Below are positions 9,388 to 19,867 of a stretch of DNA of 64,000 nucleotides, piece by piece. The stretch comes from Streptomyces sp. NBC_00510. Its GTDB lineage: Bacteria > Actinomycetota > Actinomycetes > Streptomycetales > Streptomycetaceae. The stretch's first letter is position 1. Each line of letters starts with the position of its first letter. The stretch is from positions 2,170,001-2,234,000 of the forward strand of contig CP107851.1 of NCBI GenBank assembly GCA_036013505.1, read 5' to 3'. A program made the translations under genes and the position numbers. The notes beneath the pieces were generated by a model. The model saw only the letters and a list, made by a program, of their open reading frames with translations, had not been told where the DNA came from and made no database searches.

Positions 9388-10410
9388 GTGGCACTGACGA
9401 CCCGCGCGACCCGAGCCCTCGGAGCAGTCGCGGCGGTGACGCTCGCCGGAGCCACGCTCGCCGCCTGCGGCACGGAGCACATGATGCAGAGCGCCGGCAG
9501 CGCCGCCTCGGCGCCCTCCGTGCGGCCCGCCGCGCCCTCCGCGCCGTCGTCCGCGCCCTCGTCGGCCCCCGCCGCGACGCCGTCAACGGCGCCCGGCGCC
9601 CCGTCCGGCACGCCGGGCACGGCCCGCACCCCGGCGGGCACCGCGCACCACGACGACCCGCACCACGACGCCGCGCACCACGAGGCCGCCGCCCCGGGGA
9701 CCGCCCGGCCGCAGGCCCCCGCGCCCGGCGCGGACCCGCGGCGCGGCGGCACGGGGGCCCACGGCACCGCGGTCCAGGCCCCCGCCCACGGCACGTCCGT
9801 GACCGCGCGCTCGATCCAGCACGGCGTGGAGGCCCCGGGCAGGTCCGTGGCCCTCACCTTCGACGACGGCCCGGACCCGGTGTGGACCCCCAAGGTCCTG
9901 GACGTGCTCGCCAGGCACCACGCCAAGGCCACCTTCTGCGAGATCGGCCCCAACGCCAGGGCCCACCCCGACCTGGTGCGGCGGATCGCCGCCGGGGGCC
10001 ACCGGCTGTGCGACCACTCCGTCCACCACGACGAGGCGCAGAGCCGCAAGTCGGAGGAGTACAACCGCCACGAGATACTCGACGCCCAGAGCGAGATATC
10101 CCGCGCCGCCGGCTCCGGCGACAGGGCGCTGTGGTACTACCGGGCCCCCGGCGGCGACTTCTCCCCCGCGATCCGCGCCATCGCCGCCGACCACGGACTG
10201 CGCCCGCTCGGCTGGACCGTCGACTCCGACGACTGGCGCCGCCCCGGCGCGGACGCCATCCTCGCGACCGTGAACTCCGAGCTGAAGCCGGGCGCCATCG
10301 TGCTCATGCACGACGGCGGCGGCGACCGCGGCCAGACCGTGCAGGCGCTGGAGACCCTGCTCGACCGGCTCGACGCGGCCGGCTACACCTACACCTTCCC
10401 CCAGCGCTAG
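9388..10410 (+). CDS. Lipoprotein polysaccharide deacetylase (NodB domain)
   Basis: 340-aa exported carbohydrate esterase 4 enzyme. The N-terminus is a lipoprotein signal ending in a lipobox (GATLAAC, Cys27). A long Ala/Pro/His-rich linker to about residue 145 contains several HHDD/HHDA repeats. The NodB domain follows with motif 1 TFDDGPD (D159, D160) and metal ligands in HSVHH (H210, H214). Later conserved parts are YYRAPGGDFS and the LMHDGGG end motif. Likely substrates are N-acetylated polysaccharides such as peptidoglycan or chitin. The gene diverges from the chitosanase gene, which may indicate a shared role in amino-sugar polymer use. The start ATG 9388 follows AGGAGG. Confidence 0.9.
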   Translation: MALTTRATRALGAVAAVTLAGATLAACGTEHMMQSAGSAASAPSVRPAAPSAPSSAPSSAPAATPSTAPGAPSGTPGTARTPAGTAHHDDPHHDAAHHEAAAPGTARPQAPAPGADPRRGGTGAHGTAVQAPAHGTSVTARSIQHGVEAPGRSVALTFDDGPDPVWTPKVLDVLARHHAKATFCEIGPNARAHPDLVRRIAAGGHRLCDHSVHHDEAQSRKSEEYNRHEILDAQSEISRAAGSGDRALWYYRAPGGDFSPAIRAIAADHGLRPLGWTVDSDDWRRPGADAILATVNSELKPGAIVLMHDGGGDRGQTVQALETLLDRLDAAGYTYTFPQR

Positions 10411-10567
10411 ATCCGCGGCCCGGACCCGGCCCCGCCGCGGCGCGCCTGCGTGCGGAGCTGGTCGAGGATGGGGGAAAGGGAGGACACGACCCGCGTTCTT
10501 CTCACACCCCGTGACGATTCCCTGCACACGGGCTGCGCCGGGGCCCCGGAGGCGGTGTAATGACCAC

Positions 10568-13066
10568 GTGGTCAGCGACGGCGCGAAAGGACGCAGAGTT
10601 CGGGCGCTGTCCGCCGAGCTCGCGCTCAAAACGCTCCGATCCGACCTTGGTCAGTCCGCCCGCCTGCGATCCGTCATCGAACAGGTGCTGGTCTTCACCG
10701 GTGCGACCCACGTCGCCGTGTACGCACCCTCGGAGACCGGCGGGGAGTTGTGCCTGGTCGCCTCGGCCGGGGTGCCGCGCGCCCTGCACGGGCTGCGCCA
10801 GAGCTACGCGACGGACGGCGGTTCCCCCATGGCCGTTTCCGTGCGCCAGGACCGCGTGGTGTCCGCGGGGCCCGCGGAGGTCGCCCGGCTGACGGGGAAC
10901 GGGACGCCGGAGCCGCTGGAGGTCTCGATGACCGCCCTGCCGCTGCGGGCGGACCATGTGAGCGTCGGCTGCCTGGTGGCGGTCACGGACCAGCCCGGGG
11001 GCTTCGACACGGAGGACCGGCAGCGCCTCGAACTGTTCGCCACCGCGATCGGCCACCCCGGCCCCACGCCCGGCGACGCGTGCGGCGACACCGACCCGAT
11101 GGCCGGGGCGGAGTCCCGGGGCACCGGGTTCACCCTCGACATGGACACCGGCTGGATCAACGTGGGCGACGACGTGCTCGCCCTGTTCGGCCTGGAGCCC
11201 TCGGGGTTCGACGGCCGGGTGGAGACCCTGCTCGCGCTGACCCTCCCCGAGGACCTGCCCGCGCTGATGTCGGTGGTGGAGGCCGGGCACATGGCCACCG
11301 GCGACCGCGAGCTGGAGTTCCGCATCCGCCGGCCCTCCGGGGAACTGCGCTGGCTACGGCTGCGCGGGCGTGTGCTGTTCGCCCCGGACGGCCGCCCCGT
11401 ACGACTGCTGGGCACCGTCGGGGACGCCTCGCGGATGCGCGCCGGGGCCAACGACGTGGGCCGGGTGCAGCAGCTCGCCGCCGACCTGGCCAACGCCGCG
11501 ACCGTACGGGACGTCAGCGCTGTGGTGGTGACGGCGCTGCGCCGCCCGCTGAACGCCGACCGGGTCGCGCTCGCCGAACTGGAGAACGACCGGCTGGTGG
11601 TCACCGTCCTCGACCCTGCGGACCCCTCCGCGTGGCCCGAGGTGTGGCGCACCGAATGGCGTTCGGAATGGCCCGACGCACCGACCCGGGCCATGCCCAC
11701 GCTGGCGACCGCGCTGCGCGAGGGCCGGGTCGCCTTCTGGCCGGCCGGGGCACCGCTGGAGTCCACGCTGGCCGGGGTGGGCCCCGGCGGACTCGCGGTG
11801 CTGCCGCTCCCCGCGGCCGGACGGGTCGTCGGCTGCTGCCTCATCGGCTGGGACGAGCCCCACGAGTTCGGCGCGGACGAACGCGCCGTGCTGACCGCCG
11901 CGGCCGGGCTGGTCGGCCAGGCGCTGGTCCGCGTACGGGCCTTCGATGCCGAGCACGAACTGGTCGGCACCCTCCAGCGCACCCTGCTGCCGCGCCGGCT
12001 CCCGGTGCTGCCGGGCGGTGTCGCGGTCGCCCGGTACCTGCCGACGACCGGCGGGCTGGAGGTCGGCGGCGACTGGTACGACGTCATACCCCTGCACGAC
12101 CACCACGTCGCCCTCGTCATCGGCGACGTCCAGGGGCACAACGCCGGGGCCGCGACGCTCATGGGCCAGATGCGCACCGCGATCCGCGCCTACGCCGTGG
12201 AGGGCCACTCCCCCGACGTCGTCGTGTCACACGCCAACCGCCTGCTCATGGGCATGGAGACCGACCTCTTCGCGACCTGCTGCTACGTCAGCATCGACAT
12301 GGAGGAGGGCAGTGCCTGGTGCGTGCGCGCCGGTCACCTGCCCCCGGTGCTGCGGCTCCCGGACGGCACCACCCTGACCGTGGAGGGCGACGGCGGGCCC
12401 CCGCTGGGCGTCGTCGACGACGCGGACTTCCCGCTGATCCCGCTGCGGCTGCAGAACGGCACCGTCCTCGCGCTGACCACGGACGGCCTGGTCGAGTCCG
12501 CCGAGCTCCCGATGGACGAGGGCGTCGCGCGGATGTCGCGCGAGCTGTCCGAGGCCGACCCCTCCCACCTGGGCCGCATGGCCGACGCCCTGCTGAGCAA
12601 CGCCACCCGCAGCGACGACATCGCGCTGCTGCTGATGCGTTACGACGGCATGGCCGTCAAGCCCGTGCGCGAGAGCTGGACGGTGTGGCGGCTCCCCGAC
12701 GCCGCCTCGCACGCCCGCCGGTTCACCGCCCGCACCCTGCGTGCGTGGGGGCTCGGCGAGGCGGCCGACACGGTGCTGCTGGTCGTCTCCGAGCTGGTCA
12801 CCAACGCCCTGGTGCACACCGAGGGCCAGGTCCGCCTGGACATCACGCTCACCGGCGACCGGCTGCGGATCGCCGTGGGCGACGGCTCGCCGCGGACGCC
12901 GGTCAAGCCGGCGATCATCAACTGGCACGACACCGGCGGCCGCGGCATCCTCCTCGTCGAGGCGATGTCGGCGGCCTGGGGCACGATGCCGCTCAGCGGC
13001 GGCAAGCAGGTGTGGTGCGAGATCCCCGTCCACCCCCCGCACATCGACCCGGGCAGCGGCAGCTGA
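10568..13066 (+). CDS. SpoIIE-family PP2C phosphatase with GAF, PAS and HATPase domains
   Basis: About 832-aa cytoplasmic signalling protein. Approximate order: GAF-like domain (20-145), PAS-like domain (170-255), second GAF (270-430), SpoIIE/RsbU-type PP2C phosphatase (440-650) with VGGDWYD, GDVQGHNAGAA and TTDGLVES, then an RsbW-like HATPase_c domain (665-800) with VSELVTNALVHT and GGRGILLVEAMS. Such proteins link a signal to control of anti-anti-sigma factors; the HATPase domain may act as an anti-sigma kinase. I chose GTG 10568, where conserved sequence begins (VSDGAKGRR). The frame is also open from GTG 10511, which would add 19 residues. Confidence 0.85.
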   Translation: MVSDGAKGRRVRALSAELALKTLRSDLGQSARLRSVIEQVLVFTGATHVAVYAPSETGGELCLVASAGVPRALHGLRQSYATDGGSPMAVSVRQDRVVSAGPAEVARLTGNGTPEPLEVSMTALPLRADHVSVGCLVAVTDQPGGFDTEDRQRLELFATAIGHPGPTPGDACGDTDPMAGAESRGTGFTLDMDTGWINVGDDVLALFGLEPSGFDGRVETLLALTLPEDLPALMSVVEAGHMATGDRELEFRIRRPSGELRWLRLRGRVLFAPDGRPVRLLGTVGDASRMRAGANDVGRVQQLAADLANAATVRDVSAVVVTALRRPLNADRVALAELENDRLVVTVLDPADPSAWPEVWRTEWRSEWPDAPTRAMPTLATALREGRVAFWPAGAPLESTLAGVGPGGLAVLPLPAAGRVVGCCLIGWDEPHEFGADERAVLTAAAGLVGQALVRVRAFDAEHELVGTLQRTLLPRRLPVLPGGVAVARYLPTTGGLEVGGDWYDVIPLHDHHVALVIGDVQGHNAGAATLMGQMRTAIRAYAVEGHSPDVVVSHANRLLMGMETDLFATCCYVSIDMEEGSAWCVRAGHLPPVLRLPDGTTLTVEGDGGPPLGVVDDADFPLIPLRLQNGTVLALTTDGLVESAELPMDEGVARMSRELSEADPSHLGRMADALLSNATRSDDIALLLMRYDGMAVKPVRESWTVWRLPDAASHARRFTARTLRAWGLGEAADTVLLVVSELVTNALVHTEGQVRLDITLTGDRLRIAVGDGSPRTPVKPAIINWHDTGGRGILLVEAMSAAWGTMPLSGGKQVWCEIPVHPPHIDPGSGS

Positions 13067-14010
13067 CGCGGCCCGCCGTGGGTGCGCGCGAGGAACCCGG
13101 TGCGCGGGCGGCAGTTGCGCCGGCGCATGACGCGGCCGGGGGCGACGGCACGCGTCCCCGCCACGAGGTGCCCCCGGCCGGATCGCGTGGGCCTCGGGCA
13201 CCGGGGCGCTGGTGACGCGCAGTCGCCGCCAGCAGCCGCCTCTGCGGGTCCAAGGACCCGATGCCACGCCCGGCGTGCCCCTTCGCCCAGACCCCTAAGG
13301 CCGTCCACGTGTGCCCGCGCGCCGACACGACCATGGAAAGCCTCCCGAGGGCAGGAGTCCCCCGCCCGCCGGGGGCAGTCGCGTCGGCGGGAGCATCTGC
13401 GGCAGCCCTCGCCGGGCGACGCGCGTCCCCTGCCGCGGGGTGTTCCCGCACCCGGCGGGGGTCCCGACGGCTGGGCAGTGCCCGCACCGGCCGACCCCCT
13501 GAACTCGGCCGGGGCAACGGATAGTTCCTGCGGTCCGGGCGTCGTGAGCGCGACGCTGGAACCCGGCGTGGCGGTTGCGCGGGCCCCTCCGACCGTCCCC
13601 GCGGAGACAGCGCCGCGCCGGGCGGGAGTCGCTTCAGGCAACACGGCCCCGGCCGGCGGCCCGGCTGCGGCAACCCCGTCACGCCGGGCCATCGCCCGCC
13701 CATGCACAAGGCCCCGCGTCCCCGCCACGAGAAGCTCCCGCGCCATCACGCACGCACCACAGCACCGCTCCGAACCCGCCCCGCACACAGGCAGGTTGCC
13801 GCCGGGCCGGGCGCCGGCAGCGGGTCCGCGAGGGGCCGGTCGGCTTGGTGCTCCAACCGTGACCTGCAGCACCTCTTCCCGACATGCCGACCAGTCGGTA
13901 TCGTGCGGCCACCCCGGGGCACCGACGCCCCGGGGCGTACCGGTCGAACCTGCCCGTCCCCCCACCGCGCCCGCACACCCTCGCCACGCAAGCCGCTTGG
14001 AGATCGCGCG
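13067..14010. other. 944-bp region without a convincing gene
   Basis: Several long frames are open on both strands, but their translations are Arg/Pro/Ala/Thr-rich without recognisable domains, codon bias or ribosome sites, as expected for spurious frames in high-GC DNA. The 17-mer CGCGTCCCCGCCACGAG occurs exactly twice, at 13151-13167 and 13715-13731, with weaker similarity around it. The far end (13980-14010) is the leader of the DUF485 gene. Confidence 0.6.
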
Positions 14011-14385
14011 ATGACGTACTACGGCGACACCTGGCACCACCGGCAACCACCGCCGCCCGCACCGGAGCCGGCACCACCACCGCGACCACCCGTGCGGCCC
14101 GTCGAGCTCAGGCGGCTGCGTTCGGCCTACCGACTGCTGCGGCGGGTCTCGGCGCTCACCGCGCTCGGCTACTTCCTGGCCTTCCTCCTGCTCTCCGTGC
14201 TCGCGCGGGACACGATGGGCACGAGGGTCGCCGGACAGCTGACGCTGGGCACGCTGATGGGGCTGTCGCAGCTCGCCGTCACGTTCGCGGCGATCCGCTG
14301 GTACGAGCGCAGCGCGCGGCGGTCGGTGGACCCGCTGGCGCTGCGCGTACGGCAGCGGGAGACGGCCGACGGGGCCGCCCGGTGA
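14011..14385 (+). CDS. DUF485 membrane protein, symporter partner
   Basis: 124-aa protein with a Pro/His-rich N-terminus (residues 1-30) and two predicted transmembrane helices (about 50-70 and 80-100) in a DUF485 fold. DUF485 genes commonly sit directly before sodium:solute symporters of the acetate permease type, as here: its TGA overlaps the symporter GTG (GTGA at 14382-14385). The pairing suggests a small accessory subunit of the transporter, which is an inference from conserved gene order. The start ATG 14011 is preceded by GGAGA. Confidence 0.85.
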   Translation: MTYYGDTWHHRQPPPPAPEPAPPPRPPVRPVELRRLRSAYRLLRRVSALTALGYFLAFLLLSVLARDTMGTRVAGQLTLGTLMGLSQLAVTFAAIRWYERSARRSVDPLALRVRQRETADGAAR

Positions 14386-16007
14386 ACCAGTTCGCGGCCG
14401 CATACGACTCGGGGACGCAGACCGTCGTCCTGCTCTTCTTCACGTTCCTGGTGACCTGCACGCTGCTGCTCAGCGTCTTCGCCGGGCCGGAACGGGACGA
14501 CCTCGCGGAGTTCTACACTGGCTACCGCACCCTCACCCCGTTCAAGAACGGCCTGGCCATCGCGGGCGACTACATCTCCGCCGCGACCGTCCTCAGCACC
14601 ACCGGCATCATCGCGCTCTTCGGTTACGACGGCTTCGTGCTGGCGACCAGCACCGGCATGTCGCTGGTGGTGCTGATGTTCCTGCTCGCCGAACCCCTGC
14701 GCAACGCGGGGCGGTTCACCATGGGCGACGTCCTCGCCCGTACGATGCGCGGCCGGTCCGTGCGGATCGCCGCCAGCGTGGTCACCCTGGCCGCGTGCCT
14801 GCCGTTCCTCATCGTGCAGCTGTCGGGGGCGGGTTCGCTGCTCACCGCCATCCTGGACATCCACCTCGACGGTGCGCGCACGGTCTCCATCGCCATGATC
14901 GGCACCTTGATGGTCGTCTACGCGGCGATGGGCGGGATGCGGGGCACGGCGCTCATCCAGATCATCAAGATCGTGATGCTGCTGGGCAGCAGCGCCGTGG
15001 TCGCCGCGCTCGTCATGAGCCGTTTCGGCTGGAGCGCCGACGCCCTGCTGCGCGCCGCGCAGGCGGGCAGCGGGGCCGGCGAGGCGTACTTGCGGCAGGG
15101 CCTGGAGCTGGGGCGGACCACCGAGGGGAAGCTGGACTTCATCGGGCTGCAGCTCACGGTCGTCCTCGGGGTGGCCTGCCTGCCGCACGTGACGATGCGT
15201 CTGTACTCGGCGCCCGACGCCCCCGCCGTGCGCCGCTCGATGTCCTGGGCGGTCGGCGCGGTCACCACGTTCTGCCTGCTGGGCACGGTCATGGGGGCGG
15301 GCGCGGCCGCCATGGTCGGCGCCCGGCTGATCACGGGGGCCGACCCCGAGGGCCGTACGTCGGTGCTGATGCTGGCCCGGGCGTTCGGGGAGGCCGCGCC
15401 GTCGATCGGCGAGACGCTGCTGTACGCCGCGGTCTGCGGGACGGTGTTCGTGACGTTGCTGTCGTCGGTGTCGGGACTGACCCTCGCCGCGGCCTCGTCA
15501 CTGGCGCACGACCTGTTCGGGCACGCGATGCGCGACGGGCGGGCCGCCCCGCGCACCGAACTGGCGGTGGCCCGCTGGGCGGCCGTGGGTGTCGGCGCGG
15601 CGGCGGTGGCCCTGGCCGCGCTGGTCCAGGACTGGAACGTCGCCGTCATGACGACGACCGCGCTGGCGATCGGCGCCTCGGCGGTGGCGCCGGCCCTCAC
15701 GTACTCGTTGTTCTGGCGGGGCTTCGGCCGCACCGGCCTGCTGGCCGCGCTGTACGGCGGCACGGGGTGCGTCCTGCTGCTGACGGTGTTCTCCACGGCG
15801 GTGTCCGGCGGTCCCACGGCGCTCTTCCCGGACCGTGACTTCCACTGGTTCCCGCTGCAGACCGCCGGGTTGGTGTCCATCCCCTTCGGCTTCCTCGCCG
15901 GCTGGCTCGGCAGCCGCTACGACCGGCGGCGCCGCGACGGGACGGCCGCCGAGAGCAGGCGGCGCTACGAGGCGGGCGAGGCACGGCTGCTGGCGGGCGC
16001 CGGCTAG
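14382..16007 (+). CDS. Sodium:solute symporter (acetate/monocarboxylate permease-like)
   Basis: 541-aa integral membrane protein of the SSS family with about 13 predicted helices. The N-terminal part contains the family pattern AGDYISAATVLSTTGIIALFGYDGF and the FYTGYRTLTPFKNGLAIAGD approach. Sequence and the DUF485 partner place it nearest to ActP-like cation/acetate symporters, so uptake of acetate or another short monocarboxylate is likely but not proven. The start GTG 14382 overlaps the stop of the DUF485 gene; upstream in-frame sequence overlaps that gene and is not coding. Confidence 0.88.
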   Translation: MNQFAAAYDSGTQTVVLLFFTFLVTCTLLLSVFAGPERDDLAEFYTGYRTLTPFKNGLAIAGDYISAATVLSTTGIIALFGYDGFVLATSTGMSLVVLMFLLAEPLRNAGRFTMGDVLARTMRGRSVRIAASVVTLAACLPFLIVQLSGAGSLLTAILDIHLDGARTVSIAMIGTLMVVYAAMGGMRGTALIQIIKIVMLLGSSAVVAALVMSRFGWSADALLRAAQAGSGAGEAYLRQGLELGRTTEGKLDFIGLQLTVVLGVACLPHVTMRLYSAPDAPAVRRSMSWAVGAVTTFCLLGTVMGAGAAAMVGARLITGADPEGRTSVLMLARAFGEAAPSIGETLLYAAVCGTVFVTLLSSVSGLTLAAASSLAHDLFGHAMRDGRAAPRTELAVARWAAVGVGAAAVALAALVQDWNVAVMTTTALAIGASAVAPALTYSLFWRGFGRTGLLAALYGGTGCVLLLTVFSTAVSGGPTALFPDRDFHWFPLQTAGLVSIPFGFLAGWLGSRYDRRRRDGTAAESRRRYEAGEARLLAGAG

Positions 16008-16067
16008 CCCAACTCCTCGTCACCGGGGGCTTGTCAGCGCTTCGGACAGGGGTCACCCTCAGTCGGA

Positions 16068-16090
16068 ACCGAATCCGATTCTGATTCGGT
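16068..16090. promoter_or_regulatory. Probable operator upstream of livG
   Basis: Inverted repeat with arms ACCGAATC (16068-16075) and GATTCGGT (16083-16090) and a 7-nt spacer CGATTCT. Its left part, ACCGAATCCGATTC, is identical to the palindrome before livK, as if that site had gained six bases. It lies 166 bp upstream of the livG start. The best candidate ligand is the TetR protein encoded at the end of the locus. Confidence 0.65.
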
Positions 16091-16255
16091 CGGGCCGGGA
16101 GGAGCCCTCCCGGACGGCAGGCCGGCCCCGCCGCCGGAGCGCCGGGCCGCCCGCGCGATCCGATCCACGATCCACGATCCCCGTTCCCCCGACCCCCCGA
16201 CCCCCGCCCCCCTCGTCCCGTACCACCCCGCCGAACTCCCAAGGAAGGGTGACTG

Positions 16256-17087
16256 GTGGAAAGCCTCCTGCGCATCGACGGACTCGAGGTCTCCTTCGGA
16301 GGCCTGTCCGCGCTCGATGCGGTGTCCCTGTCGGTCCGGCCGGGCGAAGTGCTCGGCGTCATCGGGCCCAACGGGGCCGGAAAGACGACCCTGTTCAACG
16401 CGGTGTGCGGCTTCGTACGCCCGGCCGCCGGGACGCTGCACTGGCAGGACCGGGCACTGCCCTGGCCCCGGCCGCACCAGCTGGCCCGGCTCGGCATCGC
16501 CAGGACCCTGCAGGGTCTGGGGCTGTTCCCCCGGCTGACCGTGCTGGAGAACGTCATGGTCGGGGCGACCCGGCACGCGCGGGCGGGCTTCACCTCCGCG
16601 CTGCTGGGACTGCCCCGCTCGGACCGCGACGAGCGGCTGCTGCGCCACCGTTCGCTGGCCGTCCTGCGTGAGCTCGGCGCGGAGGACGCCGCCGGCCGAC
16701 TCCCCGGCGAACTCCCCTACGGGGTGCAGAAGCAGGTGGCGCTCGCCCGGGCGCTCGCCGGTGAACCGCGGCTGCTGCTGCTCGACGAACCGGCCTCGGG
16801 GCTGTCCGAGGACGGCATGCGCGACCTGGGCGGTGTCATCTCGGGGCTGCGCGAACGGATGGCGGTCATCCTCGTCGAGCACCACATGGACCTGGTCATG
16901 AGGGTCTGCGACCGGGTCCTCGTCCTGGACTTCGGCAAGGTCATCGCCCACGGCACCCCGGACGAGGTGCGCGACGACCCGCTGGTGACGGAGGCGTACC
17001 TCGGCGACGAGGTCACCGCGGGAGCGGCCGCGGCGCCGACCGACACCGCGGCACCGGGGGCGCCCGGGTCCCGAGAGGAGTCCTCCC

Positions 17088-17095
<8 letters not shown>
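16256..17095 (+). CDS. livG: Branched-chain amino acid-type ABC transporter ATPase
   Basis: 279-aa ATP-binding subunit of the LivG type. Walker A is GPNGAGKTT, the signature region is the LivG-like variant LPYGVQKQVALARAL rather than canonical LSGGQ, and Walker B is LLLLDEPASGL; the H-loop lies in LVEHHMDLVM. The last 30 residues are an Ala/Pro-rich tail. The start is GTG 16256 with AAGGAAGG upstream. It overlaps livF by 8 bp and begins a five-gene importer locus. The solute is not deducible: the Liv family also imports amides, urea and aromatic acids. Confidence 0.93.
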
Positions 17096-17804
<709 letters not shown>

Positions 17805-18680
17805 ATGTACTTCATCAATCTGACACTGGGCGGGGTGAGCAGCGGCGTCGTCTACGCGGCGGTCGCGCTGGCCCTGGTGCTCATCTGGCGGGCGACCCGG
17901 ATCGTCAACTTCGCCCAGGGCGGCATGCTGATGATCACGACCTTCGTCGCCCTCGGCGTGATCCACTCGACCGGTTCGTACTGGCTCGGGCTGCTGGCCG
18001 CCCTCGCCTCGGGGTTCGTCCTGGGGGCGGTCGTGGAACGGGTGCTGGTCCGGCCGGTCGAGAACGGACCGCCGATGAACGCGGTCATCGTCACGCTCGG
18101 ACTGCTGCTGTTCCTGCAGGCGGTGGCCGGGATGGTGTGGGGCGGCTCGCCGCGCTCCTTCCCGCCGCTGCTCGGCATCAAGGGCTTCACGGTGGGCGGC
18201 GCGAGGCTGCTGCTCTCGCCCTCGGACCTGTTCGTCATCGGGGCCGTGCTCGTGGTGATGGCGCTGCTCGTGCTGCTCTTCCGGGTCACGCCGGTGGGGC
18301 TGCGGATGCGGGCGGCGGCGTTCTCCCCCGAGGTGGCCCGGATGTTCGGGGTGCGGGTCGGCCGGGTGCTCACGCTGGGCTGGGCGCTGGCGGGGGCGGT
18401 CGGGGCGCTCGCCGGGGTCCTCGTGGCGCCGGCGACCTTCGTCGGGCCCAACCAGTTCGACGCGGTGCTGGTGTTCGGCTTCGCCGCCGCCGTCGTCGGG
18501 GGGCTGGACAGCCCGCCGGGTGCGGTGGTCGGCGGGCTCGTGGTCGGGCTCACCCTCTCCTACGTCTCGGGGTACCTGGGGTCCGAGGTCGCGCTGCTGG
18601 GCGCGCTGGCGGTGTTGATGACGGTGCTGATGATCAGGCCCAACGGCCTGTTCTCGCGGACCTCCGTGCGACGGGTGTGA
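17805..18680 (+). CDS. livH: ABC transporter permease, LivH type
   Basis: 291-aa membrane permease with about eight helices. It opens with INLTLGGVSSGVVYAAVALAL and contains the LivH cytoplasmic motif region with NFAQGGMLMI and GLDSPPGAVVGGLVVGL. It pairs with LivM to form the translocation channel. The start codon follows directly after the livF stop, with no spacer, so translation is coupled. Confidence 0.93.
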   Translation: MYFINLTLGGVSSGVVYAAVALALVLIWRATRIVNFAQGGMLMITTFVALGVIHSTGSYWLGLLAALASGFVLGAVVERVLVRPVENGPPMNAVIVTLGLLLFLQAVAGMVWGGSPRSFPPLLGIKGFTVGGARLLLSPSDLFVIGAVLVVMALLVLLFRVTPVGLRMRAAAFSPEVARMFGVRVGRVLTLGWALAGAVGALAGVLVAPATFVGPNQFDAVLVFGFAAAVVGGLDSPPGAVVGGLVVGLTLSYVSGYLGSEVALLGALAVLMTVLMIRPNGLFSRTSVRRV

Positions 18681-18687
18681 GGGGCTC

Positions 18688-19779
18688 ATGACCGAGACGA
18701 CCGACACGAAGGACCTGCGGTCCCCGCTCGGGGGCCCGGCCGCGACCGGCCTGACGGCCCGGCTGAGAGGGCCGATGGACCGCACCGCGGTACGGCACCT
18801 GGTGCCCGCGCTGCTCGGGCTGCTGGTGGTCTGCGCCGTCAGCGCCCTGCTGTCGCCGTACCAGAACCTGGAGGTCGCCGGCGTCGCCACCTATGTGTGC
18901 GCGGTCGCCGGGCTGACCGTCCTTACCGGGACCAACGGCCAGATCTCGCTGGGCCACGGGGCGCTGATGGCGGTCGGTGCCTACGGGACCGGTCTGTTCC
19001 TCACCGAACTGGGCTGGTCGCTGGCCGTCTCTCTGCTGGCGGGCACGGCGGTGACGGCCGCCCTGGGCGCGCTGGTGGGCGCCGCGGCGGCGCGGCTGCA
19101 GGGCCCGTACCTCGCGGGCGCGACCCTCACCCTGGCCGTCGGGCTGCCGGCGCTCGCGAACTACCGGCACCTGACCGATCTGCTCGGCGGCGAGAACGGG
19201 CTCGTGGTGGCCTCGCCCCCGCCGCCCGAGGCGCTGGGCCCGTACTTCCCGCTGGAGCGCTGGCAGGCCTGGGTCTGCGTGCTGTGCGCGGTGGTCGTGC
19301 TGGTGTTCCTCGCCGACCTCGGGCGCAGCCGCGTCGGCCGGTCGTGGCGGGCGATCCGGGACGACGAGGTCTCCGCGGCGCTGGCCGGCATCCACGTGGC
19401 GCGCCTGCGGGTGCTCGCCTTCGTGGTCAGCGCGGCCTGCGCGGGGCTGGGCGGCGGGCTCCTCGCGGTGGTCAGCTCGCTGGCCGCGCCCGGGGCGTTC
19501 CCGCTGGCGCTCTCCCTGTCCCTGCTGACGGCGGCGGTGCTCGGCGGGCTCGGCAGCCTGGCGGGCGCCGTGTACGGCTCGGTGCTCCTGGTCCTGCTGC
19601 CCAACTGGACGGGCGACGTGGCGGACGCCCTGCACCTGTCCCGGGGCTTCTACGCGAACCTGCCGCTGGCCCTGTACGGCCTCGCCCTCGTCCTGTCGAT
19701 GCTCCTGTTCCCGCAGGGGATCCACGGGGCCCTCATCCGTCTGGTCCGGCGGCTCCGCACGCGGGGCTCCGGTACCTGA
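18688..19779 (+). CDS. livM: ABC transporter permease, LivM type
   Basis: 363-aa second permease. A hydrophilic N-terminal extension of about 35 residues precedes roughly nine helices. Family markers are TNGQISLGHGALMAVGAYG and RSWRAIRDDEVSAALAGIHV, the cytoplasmic loop that contacts the ATPases. The gene starts 7 bp after livH. An 88-bp gap with a palindrome separates it from livK, so livK may also have its own promoter. Confidence 0.93.
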   Translation: MTETTDTKDLRSPLGGPAATGLTARLRGPMDRTAVRHLVPALLGLLVVCAVSALLSPYQNLEVAGVATYVCAVAGLTVLTGTNGQISLGHGALMAVGAYGTGLFLTELGWSLAVSLLAGTAVTAALGALVGAAAARLQGPYLAGATLTLAVGLPALANYRHLTDLLGGENGLVVASPPPPEALGPYFPLERWQAWVCVLCAVVVLVFLADLGRSRVGRSWRAIRDDEVSAALAGIHVARLRVLAFVVSAACAGLGGGLLAVVSSLAAPGAFPLALSLSLLTAAVLGGLGSLAGAVYGSVLLVLLPNWTGDVADALHLSRGFYANLPLALYGLALVLSMLLFPQGIHGALIRLVRRLRTRGSGT

Positions 19780-19837
19780 CCGCCGGTATCCCGTTCCCTC
19801 GACCACCGGCACGTCACCTGAAATCCGTCCAACACCC

Positions 19838-19854
19838 ACCGAATCCGATTCGGT
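19838..19854. promoter_or_regulatory. 17-bp palindromic operator before livK
   Basis: Perfect palindrome ACCGAATC-C-GATTCGGT centred on base 19846, ending just before the livK ribosome site (AGGAGGGG). It matches the site upstream of livG, so one regulator probably controls both ends of the locus. Binding here would block a livK promoter or its transcription start. Confidence 0.7.
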
Positions 19855-19867
19855 TCCAGGAGGGGTC

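Noticed and set aside
13082..14014. 310-codon rightward ORF and the long leftward ORF over the same region
   Set aside because: Translations are Arg/Pro/Thr-rich with no domains; high-GC DNA gives such frames by chance.
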